A stretch of DNA of 51,416 nt from an uncultured Oscillospiraceae bacterium (GCA_934232845.1 CAKQGD010000006.1:1-51416), one strand, 5' to 3'; counted from the stretch's first letter, positions 41,580 through 51,234 are shown. Notes: a model not told the origin generated them from the letters alone. A program made the numbers and translations.

Positions 41580-43607
41580 GTGTTTGAAAAGATCTGGGAT
41601 GTTCTGCCGCGAAACGCGGCGGCCGCAGGGGAAATCGCAGAAAAATGCGGGCTTTCCCTTTTGGCGTCCGAGGTGCTGGCGGCGCGCGGCTGTACGCCGG
41701 AGAGTGCCGCCGTCCTGTTTGGCGAAGAGCAGACGGTTCTGCACGATCCTCTGCTTCTCAAGGATATGGATCGCGCGGTCCATGCGGTGCGCGCTGCGGT
41801 CGAGGAAGGACGCATGATTTGCGTATTTGGAGATTACGACTGCGATGGAATTGCGGCGACCGCAATCGTATATGATTATCTGACGCAGATCGGCGCACGT
41901 GTCTGCTACTATATTCCCAACCGCGAGAAGGAGGGCTATGGCCTCAACAAAAAGGCGATACGCGAACTTGCCGAGTATGGGGTCGGACTGATTTTGACCG
42001 TGGATAACGGCGTGTCCGCGATGGAAGAAGTGTCTTACGCGGCGAGTCTCGGCGTCGGCGTGGTGGTAACCGACCATCACAAACCGCGCGAGGTCCTGCC
42101 GGATGCGCTTGCGGTTGTAGACCCGCACCGCGCGGATTGTCTGTATCCGTTTAAGAACCTATGCGGGGCAGGCGTTGCGTTTAAACTGCTTGCTGCGCTT
42201 GAGGGAGAAGCGGGCTACGGTCTTTTAGAGGAATACGGAGATCTTCTCACAATCGGCACTGTGGCCGATGTGGTCGAGCTTCGCGATGAAAACAGATTTT
42301 TTGTGCGCCGCGGACTCGAACTGCTGCGCGAGACGCGCCGGCCCGGGCTCTGGGCCCTGCTGCGGACGGCGGGGCTCGCCGGAAAAATTCTCACGGCGGA
42401 ATCGGTCGCTTTTGGCCTTGCGCCGCGCATGAACGCCGCGGGACGCATTGACTCCGCGGAAACTGCGGTAATGCTGCTTTTGACGGAAAATGCGGACGAA
42501 GCGCAGGAACTCTCTGCCCAGCTTGACAGTTATAATCAAACGCGCCGTGAAGAAGAAATGCATGTCGTGGAGGACATTGCAAAGCAGCTTTCTGCCGATC
42601 CGTCTCTGACACTGGGAAGATTGATTGTACTTGACGGCGAAGGATGGAACGCGGGCATTGTCGGCATTGTCTGCTCCCGTATGGTGGAACGCTTCGGCAA
42701 GCCGTGTATCCTCATCGCCCGAGAGGGGCAGCAGGCGAAAGGCTCCGGCCGCAGTATTCCGGGATTTTCTTTGATTGATGCGGTCTCGGCCTGTGCGTCC
42801 GTGCTGACACGATTCGGCGGGCATCCGATGGCGGCGGGATTTTCTCTGGAGAGTGCGGATATTTTTGAATTTCGCAGGAGGCTCGAGCAGTATGCCGCAG
42901 AGCAGTGTCCCGAAATGCCGCCGGTTCGTCTTGCCGTCGATTTCACCGTGCCGCCGTCCCTGCTGACGGTGGAGCAGGTAAAGGGGCTTTCCCGGCTTGA
43001 GCCGTTTGGCTGCGGCAACGAACCGCCTGTTTTTGCGGTGCGCGGTGCGCATGTGGATCGAGTGGTTCCTCTTTCAGAAGGAAAACACTGCAAGCTCCGC
43101 CTTTCAAAAGACGGCGTCACGTTTTTCGTACTGTGTTTTTCCGTCCGCCCCGAACAGCTTGGATTTTCGGCAGGAGATACGGTGGATGCGGCGTTCTCCG
43201 CCTCGCTGAATGAATATCAGGGTGAAACGAGCGTTTCCCTAAAGCTGCAGAGCCTGTGCCTTTCGGATGAAAATCCGGAGGAACTTTATCATAGCCGACA
43301 AAGCTATGAACGGTTTTTAAGGGGAGAATATACGGATGCGGCACTCCTTCCCAGCAGGGAGGAAACGGCGCTTGTATACCGCTTTCTTCGCGGCGCGGGA
43401 AAGCTTGCCTTTGAGCCGGAAAACATCTACCGTCGTTTGCGGCGTCAGGCGTCGATCAGTTACGCACATTTTTGCCTGTGTATTGATATTTTAACGGAGC
43501 TTGGAGTCCTTCGCAGGGAGAACCGGACGATCGCGGTTGCTTCCATCGGACAAAAGGTGGACCTTGGCTCCTCTTCGATCGTAAGGAGACTGTCCGAATA
43601 TGCCTGA
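41580..43607 (+). CDS. recJ: Single-stranded-DNA-specific exonuclease RecJ
   Basis: 5'-3' exonuclease on single-stranded DNA used in recombination and mismatch or base-excision repair. The 675-aa product has the DHH-family motifs FGDYDCDGIAAT (about 83-94), LTVDNGVSA and VVTDHHKP (about 162-169), then the DHHA1 motif (GEGWNAGIVGIVCSR, KGSGRSIPGFSLIDA, GGHPMAAGFSL) and an OB-fold region. About 100 extra C-terminal residues contain a helix-turn-helix-like part. GTG start after AGAGGGGG. It overlaps relA by 8 bases. Confidence 0.96.
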   Translation: MFEKIWDVLPRNAAAAGEIAEKCGLSLLASEVLAARGCTPESAAVLFGEEQTVLHDPLLLKDMDRAVHAVRAAVEEGRMICVFGDYDCDGIAATAIVYDYLTQIGARVCYYIPNREKEGYGLNKKAIRELAEYGVGLILTVDNGVSAMEEVSYAASLGVGVVVTDHHKPREVLPDALAVVDPHRADCLYPFKNLCGAGVAFKLLAALEGEAGYGLLEEYGDLLTIGTVADVVELRDENRFFVRRGLELLRETRRPGLWALLRTAGLAGKILTAESVAFGLAPRMNAAGRIDSAETAVMLLLTENADEAQELSAQLDSYNQTRREEEMHVVEDIAKQLSADPSLTLGRLIVLDGEGWNAGIVGIVCSRMVERFGKPCILIAREGQQAKGSGRSIPGFSLIDAVSACASVLTRFGGHPMAAGFSLESADIFEFRRRLEQYAAEQCPEMPPVRLAVDFTVPPSLLTVEQVKGLSRLEPFGCGNEPPVFAVRGAHVDRVVPLSEGKHCKLRLSKDGVTFFVLCFSVRPEQLGFSAGDTVDAAFSASLNEYQGETSVSLKLQSLCLSDENPEELYHSRQSYERFLRGEYTDAALLPSREETALVYRFLRGAGKLAFEPENIYRRLRRQASISYAHFCLCIDILTELGVLRRENRTIAVASIGQKVDLGSSSIVRRLSEYA

Positions 43608-45780
43608 AGCAAAAATTGTAAAAATTGAAGATCTTGTAGAGCAAATTCGCCAGAGCGGAAAGTCTTATCAGCTTGACCGCATTCTCGAGGCGTATAAAAC
43701 CGCCGAAGCCGCTCATGCGGGACAGCTTCGGCAGTCCGGCGAGCCGTATATTATTCATCCGATTTCCGTCGCGATGATCCTTGTCGAACTCGGCATGGAC
43801 ACGGAATGTATTGTGGCCGCGCTGCTGCATGACATTGTCGAGGATACGGATTTTGATATCACGCAGGTGGAAAAGCGCTTCGGCAAGGATGTCGCGCTGC
43901 TTGTCGGCGGCGTTACAAAGCTGGGCAAGATTCCCTATGCCTCCAAAGAAGAGGAACAGGCCGAAAACCTGCGCAAAATGCTGCTGGCCATGGCGCAGGA
44001 CATCCGCGTGATTATTATCAAGCTGGCGGATCGCCTCCACAACGCCCGCACTTTTGATTATCTTCCGGACGCCAAGCGCCGTGACAAAGCATTGGAAACC
44101 ATGGAGCTGTATGCGCCGCTTGCGGACCGATTGGGAATCCGCCGTGTCAAGGAAGAGCTGGAGGATATCTCTCTGCGGTATCTCGATCCCATCGCGGTGG
44201 CGGAGATTGAGAACCAGCTTGCGGCCCGCGAGGAGCGGCAGCGCTTTCTTGAAAGCATTAAAAAGCGCATTTATGAGCGAATCAAGATCGAGCATCCCAA
44301 TGCCTATATCGAGGGACGCGTCAAGAGCCTGTACGGGATCTACCGAAAGGTTTATATGCAGGGCCGTTCCTTCGACGAGGTATTCGATATTTATGCGGTG
44401 CGAATCATCGTCGACTCGGTAATCGAGTGCTATAATATTCTCGGTATCATTCACGATATGTTTGTTCCGATTCCGAACCGCTTTAAAGATTATATCTCGA
44501 CGCCCAAGCAGAACATGTATCAGTCCCTGCATACCACGGTGTTCGATAAAGAGGGAATTCCGTTTGAGACGCAGATCCGCACCTGGGATATGCATTACAC
44601 GGCGGAATACGGTATCGCCGCCCATTGGAAATACAAAGTCGGCATCCAGGGCAAGGATAAGCTTGAAGAACGCCTTGCGTGGGTGCGCCAGCTTCTGGAA
44701 ACCCAGCAGGAAGGAGAGGGAGACGCCGAGGATATCGTACGCTCCATCAAGACCGACATCGCACCGGAGGAGGTCTTTGTGTTTACCCCCAACGGCGACG
44801 TGATCCGTCTGCCGAGCGGTGCGACGGTGATCGACTTTGCCTATGCGATTCATTCCGCGGTGGGAAACCGCATGGTCGGCGCGAAGATAGACGGCCATAT
44901 GGTTTCGGTGGATACCGAGGTGCAGACCGGCATGATTGTCGAAATTCTCACCGGCAACAAAACGCAGGGTCCGAACCGCGCCTGGCTTAATATTGTCAAA
45001 ACGACCGAGGCCCGCAACAAGATCCGCGGCTGGTTTAAAAAAGAGCGGCGCGAGGAGAACATAGCCGAAGGCACCGCGATGCTCGACCGCGAGCTTAAGC
45101 GTATGGGCGTCTCTATGACCGACGAACAGAGAAAGGCGATTCTGCAGATTGAAGCCAAGCGCCAGCATTTTGAAACGGGAGACGACCTGATTGCGGCACT
45201 GGGCTACGGCGGAATTCAGGTTTCGCGTATTGCGCCGCATATCCGTGCGGAATATCAAAAGTGCTGCCACACCGAGCCGGCTGCGCAGCAGATCAACCTC
45301 AAGCCCAAAAAACAGAAGGCCTCGTCCGGCGTGATTATAGAGGGACTCGAGGGCTGCCTTGTAAAGTTTTCCAAGTGCTGCAACCCCCTGCCGGGAGATG
45401 ACATTGTCGGTTTTGTGACGCGCGGTTACGGCGTTTCCATTCATAAGAGCGACTGTATCAATGTCATTAACGGGGAAAAGGACCCCTCGCAAAAAGAACG
45501 TTGGGTAAGCGCTGAATGGGCGCAGTCCACCGCAAAAGAGACGTTCCAATCCTCCGTCGAAATTATCGGAAGCAACCGGCAGGGACTTTTGTCGGATCTG
45601 ACTATGATGCTCAACAATCTGCGGGTCCCGCTTCATGCCTTTGTCGCACGCGATATGAAGGATGGCCGCGTGGGATTTCAGGTGACGATGGCGGTTAGTG
45701 ATATTCAGCAGCTCAACTATGTTACCTCGCAGATCAAAAATATTTCCGGCATTGTTTCCGTAGAGCGAATTGCCGGCTGA
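43600..45780 (+). CDS. relA: Bifunctional (p)ppGpp synthetase/hydrolase (RelA/SpoT, Rel)
   Basis: Stringent-response enzyme that makes (p)ppGpp from GTP/GDP and ATP and can degrade it. The 726-aa product has the HD hydrolase domain (AALLHDIVEDTD with His77-Asp78), the synthetase domain (GRVKSLYGIYRK, DIYAVRIIVDSV, PKQNMYQSLHTTV), a TGS domain (about 385-450), a helical and CC region with KCCNPLPGDDIVGF, and a C-terminal ACT domain (about 652-726). Hydrolase and synthetase motifs both look intact. It overlaps recJ and is followed by dtd, a common Firmicute order. Confidence 0.97.
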   Translation: MPEAKIVKIEDLVEQIRQSGKSYQLDRILEAYKTAEAAHAGQLRQSGEPYIIHPISVAMILVELGMDTECIVAALLHDIVEDTDFDITQVEKRFGKDVALLVGGVTKLGKIPYASKEEEQAENLRKMLLAMAQDIRVIIIKLADRLHNARTFDYLPDAKRRDKALETMELYAPLADRLGIRRVKEELEDISLRYLDPIAVAEIENQLAAREERQRFLESIKKRIYERIKIEHPNAYIEGRVKSLYGIYRKVYMQGRSFDEVFDIYAVRIIVDSVIECYNILGIIHDMFVPIPNRFKDYISTPKQNMYQSLHTTVFDKEGIPFETQIRTWDMHYTAEYGIAAHWKYKVGIQGKDKLEERLAWVRQLLETQQEGEGDAEDIVRSIKTDIAPEEVFVFTPNGDVIRLPSGATVIDFAYAIHSAVGNRMVGAKIDGHMVSVDTEVQTGMIVEILTGNKTQGPNRAWLNIVKTTEARNKIRGWFKKERREENIAEGTAMLDRELKRMGVSMTDEQRKAILQIEAKRQHFETGDDLIAALGYGGIQVSRIAPHIRAEYQKCCHTEPAAQQINLKPKKQKASSGVIIEGLEGCLVKFSKCCNPLPGDDIVGFVTRGYGVSIHKSDCINVINGEKDPSQKERWVSAEWAQSTAKETFQSSVEIIGSNRQGLLSDLTMMLNNLRVPLHAFVARDMKDGRVGFQVTMAVSDIQQLNYVTSQIKNISGIVSVERIAG

Positions 45781-45795
45781 GAGAGGGGAAAAATT

Positions 45796-46266
45796 ATGCG
45801 CGCGCTGCTGCAGCGGGTAAAAAAAGCGTCCGTTTGCATAGACGGTGAAACGGTGGGAGCGATCCAAAACGGTTATTTGATTCTGCTCGGCGTGCAGGAA
45901 GGAGACAGTGAAAAAGAAGCTCTCTTTCTTGCACAGAAAACGGCGCAGCTGCGGGTCTTTTCCGATGAAAACGGCCAGATGAACCGCTCCTTGCTTGATA
46001 CGGGCGGCGAGGCGCTCGTTGTGAGTCAGTTCACGCTGTATGCCGACTGCCGAAAGGGGCGCAGACCGTCGTTTGTGCGCGCGATGCGTCCTCCTATGGC
46101 GGAAGAATTGTACCTTCTGTATGTGCAGGCGCTGCGCGAGGCAGGCGTTTCAAAGGCGGAAACGGGGCGCTTCGGCGCGGATATGCTGGTGTCCTTGGAA
46201 AACGACGGACCGGTAACGGTTCTTTTGGATACCGACGAGATCATGATGAAAGGAAGACTGCAATGA
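45796..46266 (+). CDS. dtd: D-aminoacyl-tRNA deacylase
   Basis: Hydrolyses D-amino acids (and glycine mischarged on tRNA-Ala) from tRNA, a chirality proofreading step. The 156-aa product starts MRALLQRVKKASV and has the two active-site motifs: SQFTLYADCRKGRRPSF near 76-92 and the cross-subunit GP motif in NDGPVTV near 136-142. It follows relA by 15 bases with GAGAGGGG before the ATG and overlaps the next gene by 4. Confidence 0.97.
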   Translation: MRALLQRVKKASVCIDGETVGAIQNGYLILLGVQEGDSEKEALFLAQKTAQLRVFSDENGQMNRSLLDTGGEALVVSQFTLYADCRKGRRPSFVRAMRPPMAEELYLLYVQALREAGVSKAETGRFGADMLVSLENDGPVTVLLDTDEIMMKGRLQ

Positions 46267-46901
46267 AAATTTACCAGATGGTAGTGGGGCCAATCTCCAC
46301 AAACTGTTATCTTTTGGCGGATGACGAGGGGAAAACGGCGGTCATCGATCCCGGTGCTTCGGCGCCGGAAATCATCCGTCAGATCAAGCGGCTGGAGCTT
46401 GTTCCCGAAGCGGTTCTGCTGACGCACGGACATCCCGATCATATCGGCGGCGTAAAGGGAATGAAAGAAGCTTACCCGGAAATTCCGGTCATCATCGGCA
46501 AAGAAGACGCTTACCGCCTGCCGGATGCGCCGAGACTGATGATGTGGCCGTCCGACTTTGATGCAGCGGACTATGAGGGGATTTCTGCCGACCGCACGGT
46601 TGTAAACGGCGATACGGTCGAGGTCGGTTCCCTGCGGTTTGACGTAATCGCCACGCCCGGCCATACGGAAGGCGGCGTATGCTACCGCTGCGGCGAATAT
46701 CTTTTTACGGGGGATACGCTGTTTTGCCGAGAGGTTGGCCGCACCGACCTGAAGGGCGGCGATTTTGATACGCTGCTCGACTCTCTTCGCCGTCTTGCCG
46801 CGCTGGAGGGGGAGTATGCCGTTCTGCCCGGGCACGGCGAGGTCAGCTCGCTTGACCATGAGCGCAGCTTTAATCCCTATATCCGTCAGGCGCTTCGATG
46901 A
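46263..46901 (+). CDS. Metallo-beta-lactamase-fold hydrolase (glyoxalase II-like)
   Basis: A 212-aa zinc-dependent hydrolase. The metal-binding motif THGHPDHIGG (about 58-67) is followed by further ligands in TPGHTEGG, FTGDTLF and LPGHGEVSS. It resembles YqgX/GloB-type enzymes that hydrolyse thioesters such as S-lactoylglutathione or bacillithiol analogues; the true substrate here is unknown. It overlaps dtd and hemZ by 4 bases each, so it is part of a tightly coupled run of genes. Confidence 0.9.
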   Translation: MKIYQMVVGPISTNCYLLADDEGKTAVIDPGASAPEIIRQIKRLELVPEAVLLTHGHPDHIGGVKGMKEAYPEIPVIIGKEDAYRLPDAPRLMMWPSDFDAADYEGISADRTVVNGDTVEVGSLRFDVIATPGHTEGGVCYRCGEYLFTGDTLFCREVGRTDLKGGDFDTLLDSLRRLAALEGEYAVLPGHGEVSSLDHERSFNPYIRQALR

Positions 46902-48382
46902 TTCTTGTGTTGCGCGGCTTTTCGGCCGTTTATGAGATGGAAAGTCTTGCCCGAATGCTCTTTCCGGGAACGGCGCGCTCGGATACGCTTCCCGAGGCAG
47001 GCGACTGGATTTTGGCGGAGATGACGCCTCAAGCGGATGGCATCCGGCTGTCCGCGGCGATTTGCTTGAATGGAACCATCATCCGCCGCGAAGAAGTCTG
47101 CAGCGTCTCTCTCACGGAAAAACAGCGCACCTTTCCTCTCTGCCGCCTTTTGTACGAGGCGGCCTGCGAGGCGACGGGAGAGAGCCTGCGCTGGGGGCTG
47201 CTGACGGGAATTCGTCCGATCAAACTTTATCATCGGCTGGCAGAACAAGGCATGAGCGAATCGGAAATCGCTTTGCAGATGCAGAAAAAATATTTGCTGA
47301 ATGATGAAATGAATGCGCTGGCGCTGTCGATTCGCCGCGAGGAGGCAGCCGTCAATGAAAAGAGCCTGCCGCTTGGCTTCAGTCTCTATCTTTCCATTCC
47401 GTTCTGCCCGCAGAGATGCAGCTACTGTTCGTTTGTGTCCTCTTCGGTGGAACGGATGCGTTCGCTGATTCCGGCTTATGTGGATGCCCTCTGCCGTGAG
47501 ATTGCCGTTACAGGCGAGATCGCGCGCTCTCTCGGACTGCAGCTTCAGACGGTTTATTTCGGCGGGGGTACGCCCACCACGCTTGACGCGCCGCAGCTGA
47601 CAAAGCTGTTTGAGAGAATTCATGCGTCCTTTGACTGCTCCGAGTTGTTGGAATTCACCGTAGAGGCGGGCCGCCCGGACACAATAGACAGGGATCGCCT
47701 TCTTGCGCTGAAAAACGCCGGTGTGGGACGCATCAGCATCAATCCGCAGACGATGAACGACCGGGTGCTTGCCGCGGTCGGCCGCCGTCATACCGCGGCG
47801 GAGATTGAGCAGGCGTTTTCTCTCGCACGGGAAATCGGCTTTGACACGATCAATATGGATCTGATCGCGGGACTTGCCGATGAGACGCCGGAGGAATTTT
47901 TGTCGTCTCTTGAGCGCGTACTGTTCCTTCGGCCGGAGAATGTCACGGTGCATACCCTGACGCTTAAGCGTGCCAGTACCCTTACGGAGGAGGGCTCCGC
48001 GCAGGAATACTATAAAAAACGTGCAGAAGTGACGCGCATGGTCGACGGTGCACGCGCCCGGCTGACGGACGAAGGCTATGTCCCGTACTATCTGTATCGC
48101 CAGAAGAATACAATCGGCGCCCTTGACAATACCGGTTATACTCTGCCGGGACACGCCGGCTGCTACAATGTCTTCATTATGGATGAGACACATACCATTT
48201 TAGCCTGCGGCGCCGGCGCCGTGACAAAGCTGCGCCAGCCAATGGGAGAAAAGATCGAGCGGATTTATAATCTGAAATACCCAGGAGAATATCTCGACCG
48301 TTTTGATGAAATCATAGAGCGAAAGGAAGGCGTCCGGAAATTTTATGAAAATTATCTCGAAAGACAGAAACTCCCGCATTGA
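46898..48382 (+). CDS. hemZ: HemZ-type radical SAM coproporphyrinogen dehydrogenase-like protein
   Basis: A 494-aa radical SAM protein of the HemZ/HemN family, linked to oxygen-independent tetrapyrrole synthesis; in many Clostridia the exact activity is unproven. It has a long N-terminal domain (1-about 160; LTGIRPIKLYH is characteristic of HemZ), the SAM-cluster motif FCPQRCSYCSF (Cys170, 174, 177), VYFGGGTPTTL, NPQTMND and INMDLIAGLADET. The C-terminal part includes YYLYRQKNTIGALDNTGY. It overlaps the preceding hydrolase by 4 bases and the nucleoside kinase by 38. Confidence 0.93.
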   Translation: MILVLRGFSAVYEMESLARMLFPGTARSDTLPEAGDWILAEMTPQADGIRLSAAICLNGTIIRREEVCSVSLTEKQRTFPLCRLLYEAACEATGESLRWGLLTGIRPIKLYHRLAEQGMSESEIALQMQKKYLLNDEMNALALSIRREEAAVNEKSLPLGFSLYLSIPFCPQRCSYCSFVSSSVERMRSLIPAYVDALCREIAVTGEIARSLGLQLQTVYFGGGTPTTLDAPQLTKLFERIHASFDCSELLEFTVEAGRPDTIDRDRLLALKNAGVGRISINPQTMNDRVLAAVGRRHTAAEIEQAFSLAREIGFDTINMDLIAGLADETPEEFLSSLERVLFLRPENVTVHTLTLKRASTLTEEGSAQEYYKKRAEVTRMVDGARARLTDEGYVPYYLYRQKNTIGALDNTGYTLPGHAGCYNVFIMDETHTILACGAGAVTKLRQPMGEKIERIYNLKYPGEYLDRFDEIIERKEGVRKFYENYLERQKLPH

Positions 48383-49292
48383 TATCCGAGAAATCAATCT
48401 GATGGCGCGGCAGCCCGCCCGCTTTATCTCCGACTGCGAAAACGCCTATGAATCTCAGATTATGGAGCTAGCCCGTCTGACGGCTTCGCGGTCGCATTGC
48501 CGCATTGTGCTGCTGGCCGGCCCGTCCTCTTCCGGAAAGACAACTACCGCACATAAAATCACACAGGCGCTCGAACAGCTCGGTGTTCCGGCACAGGTCG
48601 TCTCCCTGGATGACTTTTTCCTCGGAATGGAGTTTTATCCCAAGCTTCCCGATGGTACGCCGGATATGGAATCGGTTGATGCGCTGGATCTTCCGCTGAT
48701 CAATGAGACATTTTCCACGCTTCTTCGGGAAGGAACGGCGATGTTCCCGACGTTTGATTTCACGGTGAGCCGCCGTGCCGAAAAGCAGAACCGCATCGAG
48801 CTCGGGGAGCATGGCGTGATCGTCGTGGAGGGACTGCATGCACTCAATCCGCGCCTTGTCGAGGCGCTGGATCCGGATGCTTTGCTGCGTGTCTATGTCA
48901 GCACGCGGACGGTCTATCTGGACGGCGAACGGGAAGTTCTTACACCGAAGGATGCACGCTTGATCCGCCGTATGGTGCGCGATCACAATTTCCGCGGCCG
49001 GCGGCCGTTGGAGACTCTTTTGGGTTGGAAAGATGTTCTTGACGGCGAGAAAAAGTATATCTATCCCTTCCGTGATACCGTCGATTATAAGATCGATTCC
49101 TCCTTTGATTACGAGGGGTGCGTGTTCCATCACTATATTCTTCCCATGCTGGAGGAGCTGAAGGACGACGCCGTCTACCGGGGTAAGGTCCGCCAGATTG
49201 TTGACCTGCTTGAAGCATTTGACGACATCGATTACCTCTATATCCCGAAAAAATCTCTTTTACGGGAATTTATCGGCGATACGAAGGAATAA
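48345..49292 (+). CDS. Nucleoside (uridine kinase-like) kinase
   Basis: A 315-aa P-loop kinase of the phosphoribulokinase/uridine kinase family. The P-loop is GPSSSGKTT (59-67), followed by VSLDDFFLGMEFYP, DFTVSRRAEKQNRIEL, VIVVEGLHALNPRL and the lid RRMVRDHNFRGR. Homologues often carry an N-terminal TGS-like part; this copy has only about 50 residues before the P-loop. The start at 48345 is favoured though its GGAAGG site is rather distant; ATG at 48402 is an alternative that would remove the overlap with hemZ. The preferred substrate is not evident. Confidence 0.88.
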   Translation: MKIISKDRNSRIDIREINLMARQPARFISDCENAYESQIMELARLTASRSHCRIVLLAGPSSSGKTTTAHKITQALEQLGVPAQVVSLDDFFLGMEFYPKLPDGTPDMESVDALDLPLINETFSTLLREGTAMFPTFDFTVSRRAEKQNRIELGEHGVIVVEGLHALNPRLVEALDPDALLRVYVSTRTVYLDGEREVLTPKDARLIRRMVRDHNFRGRRPLETLLGWKDVLDGEKKYIYPFRDTVDYKIDSSFDYEGCVFHHYILPMLEELKDDAVYRGKVRQIVDLLEAFDDIDYLYIPKKSLLREFIGDTKE

Positions 49293-49330
49293 CCGCCGAC
49301 ACCTGCGGCTTGGAACGCATATTATAAAAA

Positions 49331-49358
49331 AAGTGCCGTGTGTATAATCTCGGCACTT
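49331..49358 (+). terminator. Hairpin, possible bidirectional terminator (1)
   Basis: An 8-bp stem (aagtgccg with cggcactt) has a 12-base loop. The A-run before it would be a T tail on the minus strand; the + side has only a short GTTT. Confidence 0.5.
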
Positions 49359-49373
49359 GTTTCCTGCCAGCAG

Positions 49374-49409
49374 AACACCCGCCGTTTTTGAAGGAAAACG
49401 GCGGGTGTT
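49374..49409 (+). terminator. Perfect 15-bp hairpin, possible terminator (2)
   Basis: aacacccgccgtttt pairs perfectly with aaaacggcgggtgtt across a 6-base loop, with TCGACTTTT after it. It ends the dtd-hemZ-kinase transcript most likely. Two such stems in 80 bases are unusual. Confidence 0.6.
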
Positions 49410-49572
49410 TCGACTTTTAAAATATCTGCGTATCTTGATTTTGAAAAGACGGCATGGCATTTCTGGGCAGGCGTTTGTGTATATCACTGTACGAATCGCC
49501 CGATACAGGGCTGGTGCATTTTTCGGTATAATCGCAGGGCCTTCTTTCGTACACTGTGACGGAGGTGATGGC

Positions 49573-51207
49573 ATGAAACGCACCGCGCAGTCTCTGGGGG
49601 CCGGCGCGGCTCTCCTGTTGGGAGCGGCCGTAGCGGTTAAACTGATCGGAGCCCTATTTAAAATACCGCTGACAAACTGGATCGGCGGAGAGGGAATGGG
49701 CTACTACATGACGGCTTACAGCGTGTTTAATCCCGTTTATGCGGTCAGTGTGGCGGGATTTCCAGCGGCTATTGCGCGCGTATCGGCGCAGAGGAGTGCA
49801 GGCAGAAGAGAATTCTCCGATGCGTTTCTGCTTCAGAATGCGTTTCTTACATTTGTGCCGCTGGGACTTCTGCTCGGTATCTTGCTGGTTTTACTGGCAG
49901 ATTCGGCAGCGGTTCTGGTCGGAAATCCGGATGCAGGTCCCGCAATTCGGGCGATTGCGCCGGCTGTTTTATTTTGCTGTATGACGGCGGTGCTTCGCGG
50001 CTCGTTTGAGGGACGCGGCGACATGCGCCCGACGGCTTTCAGCCAGTGTGCCGAGGCGTTTGTCAAGCTTATCGCGGGACTGCTGCTGGTGTCTCTCTGT
50101 TTAAAAGGAGAGAATCATCCCGGTGGGGTAAGCCTTGCCTGTGCGGCGCTGACCGGTGTTACCTTATCCACCGCAGCGGGATTTTTATGCGCCGCGTCAT
50201 TTTACCGCAGCGAAAATGTTTCTGCTTTTTCAAAGCCGGGGCATCGGATATCGGGAAGAGCACTTCGCCGCAGGCTGTTGAAAACGGCGCTTCCCATCTG
50301 TCTTGCGGCGCTTGTAACGAACCTGACCACGGTGGTGGATCTTGTAACGGTAATGAACCGGCTTACCGCTGCGCTTTTGGCGGATGCAGACGCAGTGCTC
50401 TCCTCCCATCCCGGCGCCTGTTTGTCAGAGATGAGGCTCGCCGATGTTCCGAATTTTCTGTTTGGATCTTATACCGCCTTAGCAATGACGGTGTTTCATC
50501 TTGTCCCTGCGCTGACAGCTCCGATCTGTACGGGAGCGCTACCGTTTGTGTGCGCGCTTCGCACACAGGGACATACCCGCAGCGCGCGTATTGCGGTATC
50601 CGCTGTGCTCAAGGCGTCGGCTCTGCTTGCGGTGCCTGCGGGATTGGGAATTGCCGCGCTTGGAGAACCGATTCTTACATTGCTGTTTCCTCATAATATC
50701 CGAGAAGTCGCGGCGGCGGCGGGTATCCTGCGTCCGTTGGGCTTTGCAGCAGTTTTTACCGCAATGGCATGTCCTGTCAACAGCCTTCTTCAGGCCGTGG
50801 GGAGGCCGTATGTTCCTGTTCGGCTTCTGCTGTGCGGCGCCCTTTTAAAGCTCGCCGCCAACTGGTTTCTTATGGGGCTTCCCGGTGTCAACATCGATGG
50901 AGCGGCATGGGGGACGCTGCTCTGTTACGGCCTTTTAATGATAAAAGGAATGTCGGTTTTGCTGCGGGACACGGCTTCTCCGGTGAATCCCATCGGAATT
51001 TTTATCCGCCCGGCCGTCGGGGGAGCGCTTTGTGCCGCGGCGGCGCGTATTTTTTTGATGAAAGTCGGAGAAACGCTGCCTTTGATGGCTGCGCTTCCGG
51101 TTTCCATCGCGGCGGGAGGGGCGGTTTACCTCCTGTTCCTGCGGCTTACAGTTCCTCTTTCACAGGAAGAAATCGATATTTTACTTTCTAAGCCCCAAAA
51201 ATCGTAA
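49573..51207 (+). CDS. SpoVB/MurJ-like polysaccharide or lipid II flippase
   Basis: A 544-aa membrane protein of the MOP superfamily with about fourteen helices. The N-terminus (LGAGAALLLGAAVAVKLIGALFKIPLTNWIGGEGMGYY) is typical of stage V sporulation protein B and related oligosaccharide flippases, followed by VAGFPAAIARVSA and, later, NSLLQAVGRPYVPV. SpoVB-type proteins translocate cell-wall precursors, in some species during spore cortex formation. The ATG at 49573 follows GGAGGTGATG; longer upstream frames cross the hairpin at 49374. No sigma factor site was recognised with confidence, although TATAAT occurs at 49527-49532. Confidence 0.88.
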   Translation: MKRTAQSLGAGAALLLGAAVAVKLIGALFKIPLTNWIGGEGMGYYMTAYSVFNPVYAVSVAGFPAAIARVSAQRSAGRREFSDAFLLQNAFLTFVPLGLLLGILLVLLADSAAVLVGNPDAGPAIRAIAPAVLFCCMTAVLRGSFEGRGDMRPTAFSQCAEAFVKLIAGLLLVSLCLKGENHPGGVSLACAALTGVTLSTAAGFLCAASFYRSENVSAFSKPGHRISGRALRRRLLKTALPICLAALVTNLTTVVDLVTVMNRLTAALLADADAVLSSHPGACLSEMRLADVPNFLFGSYTALAMTVFHLVPALTAPICTGALPFVCALRTQGHTRSARIAVSAVLKASALLAVPAGLGIAALGEPILTLLFPHNIREVAAAAGILRPLGFAAVFTAMACPVNSLLQAVGRPYVPVRLLLCGALLKLAANWFLMGLPGVNIDGAAWGTLLCYGLLMIKGMSVLLRDTASPVNPIGIFIRPAVGGALCAAAARIFLMKVGETLPLMAALPVSIAAGGAVYLLFLRLTVPLSQEEIDILLSKPQKS

Positions 51208-51234
51208 AACTTGTAAAAATGGGCAGAATGACAC

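Noticed and set aside
43456..45867. Very long open frame on the minus strand (about 800 codons) opposite relA
   Set aside because: It mirrors the codon pattern of relA on the other strand, has no ribosome binding site, and its translation resembles no protein family.
49527..49532. TATAAT as a promoter for the flippase gene
   Set aside because: No acceptable -35 box lies at 16-18 bases upstream, and no extended -10 is present; sporulation sigma motifs were also not convincing.
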